DNA from: Verrucomicrobiia bacterium
GTDB lineage: Bacteria > Verrucomicrobiota > Verrucomicrobiia > Verrucomicrobiales > Akkermansiaceae
Assembly (NCBI GenBank): GCA_030431475.1
Contig: JAUIJD010000025.1
Span: forward strand, 1 to 64,000
Reading direction: 5' to 3'
Length of the DNA stretch: 64,000 nt
Shown here: positions 63,407-64,000 of the stretch, one piece after another
How the letters are laid out: the number at the start of each line of letters is the position of its first letter
Position numbering within the stretch: the stretch's first letter is position 1
Translations under genes and position numbers: made by a program
The notes under the pieces: model-generated
Seen by the model: the letters and a program-made list of their open reading frames with translations, nothing else
Told to the model about the DNA's origin: nothing
Database searches by the model: none

Positions 63407-64000
63407 TCAGGGGGCGTAGATTTCGATGCCGCGGCCAGCCACCGATGCCAGCACTGCGTTAAAAGCTCTCGCCACTTCGAAGCCGCAGCCTCCAAAGCTC
63501 TGGTTGTCATGGAGAGGTAGCGCTGATTGCAGCCTTGTTGCGAGACTCGTTGTTGAGCACTCGACGAGGCGCAAGGGTGCACTTCCAGAAGGGTGGCGGG
63601 AGAGGCTTTGCATAGGTTCGGATTCCGCGATGCGAAGAGCGAACGCTGCGTTTTCGAACTGGAACATGCAGACTTCGAGAGCGCCGGGCCGGGAATCCCG
63701 CCTGGCGCTCCTGAACCCGATAGCGGCCCGAAACAGCCCAAGAGGGTGAACCGCAGCCAACGAGTGTAGGACGTAAAACAGATCGCGATGCCACGACTTT
63801 GCATCGGATCCTGCCGTGTCCGGGCACCGCACCCGTGTCACAAGAATTTCAGCGTTGTTTAGGTTGCCCGGAATGCGGTCCTCGTCGAGTTCAAGACCGA
63901 TGAGGTTAGCCAGCGAGATCGCAGTCCGTCGGGAATTGGCAGTCTCTGCGAGGATCTGGAAATCCCCCGGACTATCCCACGCTGGACCCAAAAGAACAAG
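63407..64000 (-). CDS. Partial protein of unknown function, 5' end cut by the window edge
   Basis: At least 197 residues remain open to the window edge on the minus strand, and no in-frame ATG is present near the N-terminal end; a TTG at 63991 is possible, but the frame continues beyond it (LVL codons), so the gene likely starts outside. Readable features are 'GPAWDSPGDFQILAETANSR', 'DAKSWHRDLFYVLHSLAAVH' and 'RAFNAVLASVAGRGIEIYAP'. The middle is Ser/Arg/Leu-rich without membrane helices. It converges on the 1743-residue gene with 40 bases between stops. I cannot assign a family. Confidence 0.5.
   Translation of the reverse strand, partial: LVLLGPAWDSPGDFQILAETANSRRTAISLANLIGLELDEDRIPGNLNNAEILVTRVRCPDTAGSDAKSWHRDLFYVLHSLAAVHPLGLFRAAIGFRSARRDSRPGALEVCMFQFENAAFALRIAESEPMQSLSRHPSGSAPLRLVECSTTSLATRLQSALPLHDNQSFGGCGFEVARAFNAVLASVAGRGIEIYAP

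Overview
The window looks like a piece of a high-GC Verrucomicrobiota chromosome, probably of the Verrucomicrobiales/Akkermansiaceae type. The support is the combination of a DUF1501 plus cytochrome/DUF1549/DUF1553 pair, tandem DUF1080 (3-keto-disaccharide hydrolase) domains next to a Gfo/Idh/MocA dehydrogenase, a family-S1 sulfatase, a one-off type IV-like pseudopilin, many small lipoproteins, and secreted proteins with Asp-rich or Tyr-rich C-terminal modules. Genus cannot be assigned from sequence alone. No tRNA, rRNA or CRISPR array was recognised.

0.2-8.5 kb: a secreted propeller protein with a DUF6916 gene, a divergent tail-collar/GNAT pair, a sulfatase, a BaiN-type flavoprotein, a BLUF photoreceptor, an MmcQ/YjbR protein and an APH-fold kinase. 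8.5-20.7 kb: hairpin-rich spacer, a prenyltransferase-like repeat protein, a rhodanese lipoprotein, a leucine-biosynthesis operon in which leuC and leuD are separated by a TraB/GumN-like and a DUF2059 gene, two mini-lipoproteins, asd, a phosphodiester glycosidase, a coiled-coil/transglutaminase-like protein and a prenyl diphosphate synthase. 20.7-33 kb: the DUF1501 and cytochrome-DUF1549/1553 pair, a zinc-ribbon protein, 6-phosphofructokinase, an ammonium transporter, and a five-gene operon (ABC ATPase, permease, TPR protein, phosphoesterase, Nudix hydrolase).

33-50.6 kb: Mn-type superoxide dismutase, RmuC, a REP-associated tyrosine transposase with four copies of its REP-pair element, an NlpC/P60 hydrolase, a DEAD-box helicase with a DbpA-type RNA-binding domain, a pseudopilin, the sugar-oxidation pair, and a signalling locus (FHA-GAF-class III cyclase divergent from a membrane Ser/Thr kinase with a helical-repeat tail, followed by a TMEM43-like protein with a TerB-like end).

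50.6-63.4 kb is different. GC falls abruptly and codon use changes. The block holds a small exported L,D-transpeptidase-like protein followed by two giant proteins of 2251 and 1743 residues that I do not recognise. The first has a beta-rich N-terminal half, roughly 600 residues of helical/coiled-coil sequence and a beta-rich hydrophobic C-terminal domain. This is the best candidate for an undescribed system in the window. A reverse-strand gene cut by the window edge follows it.
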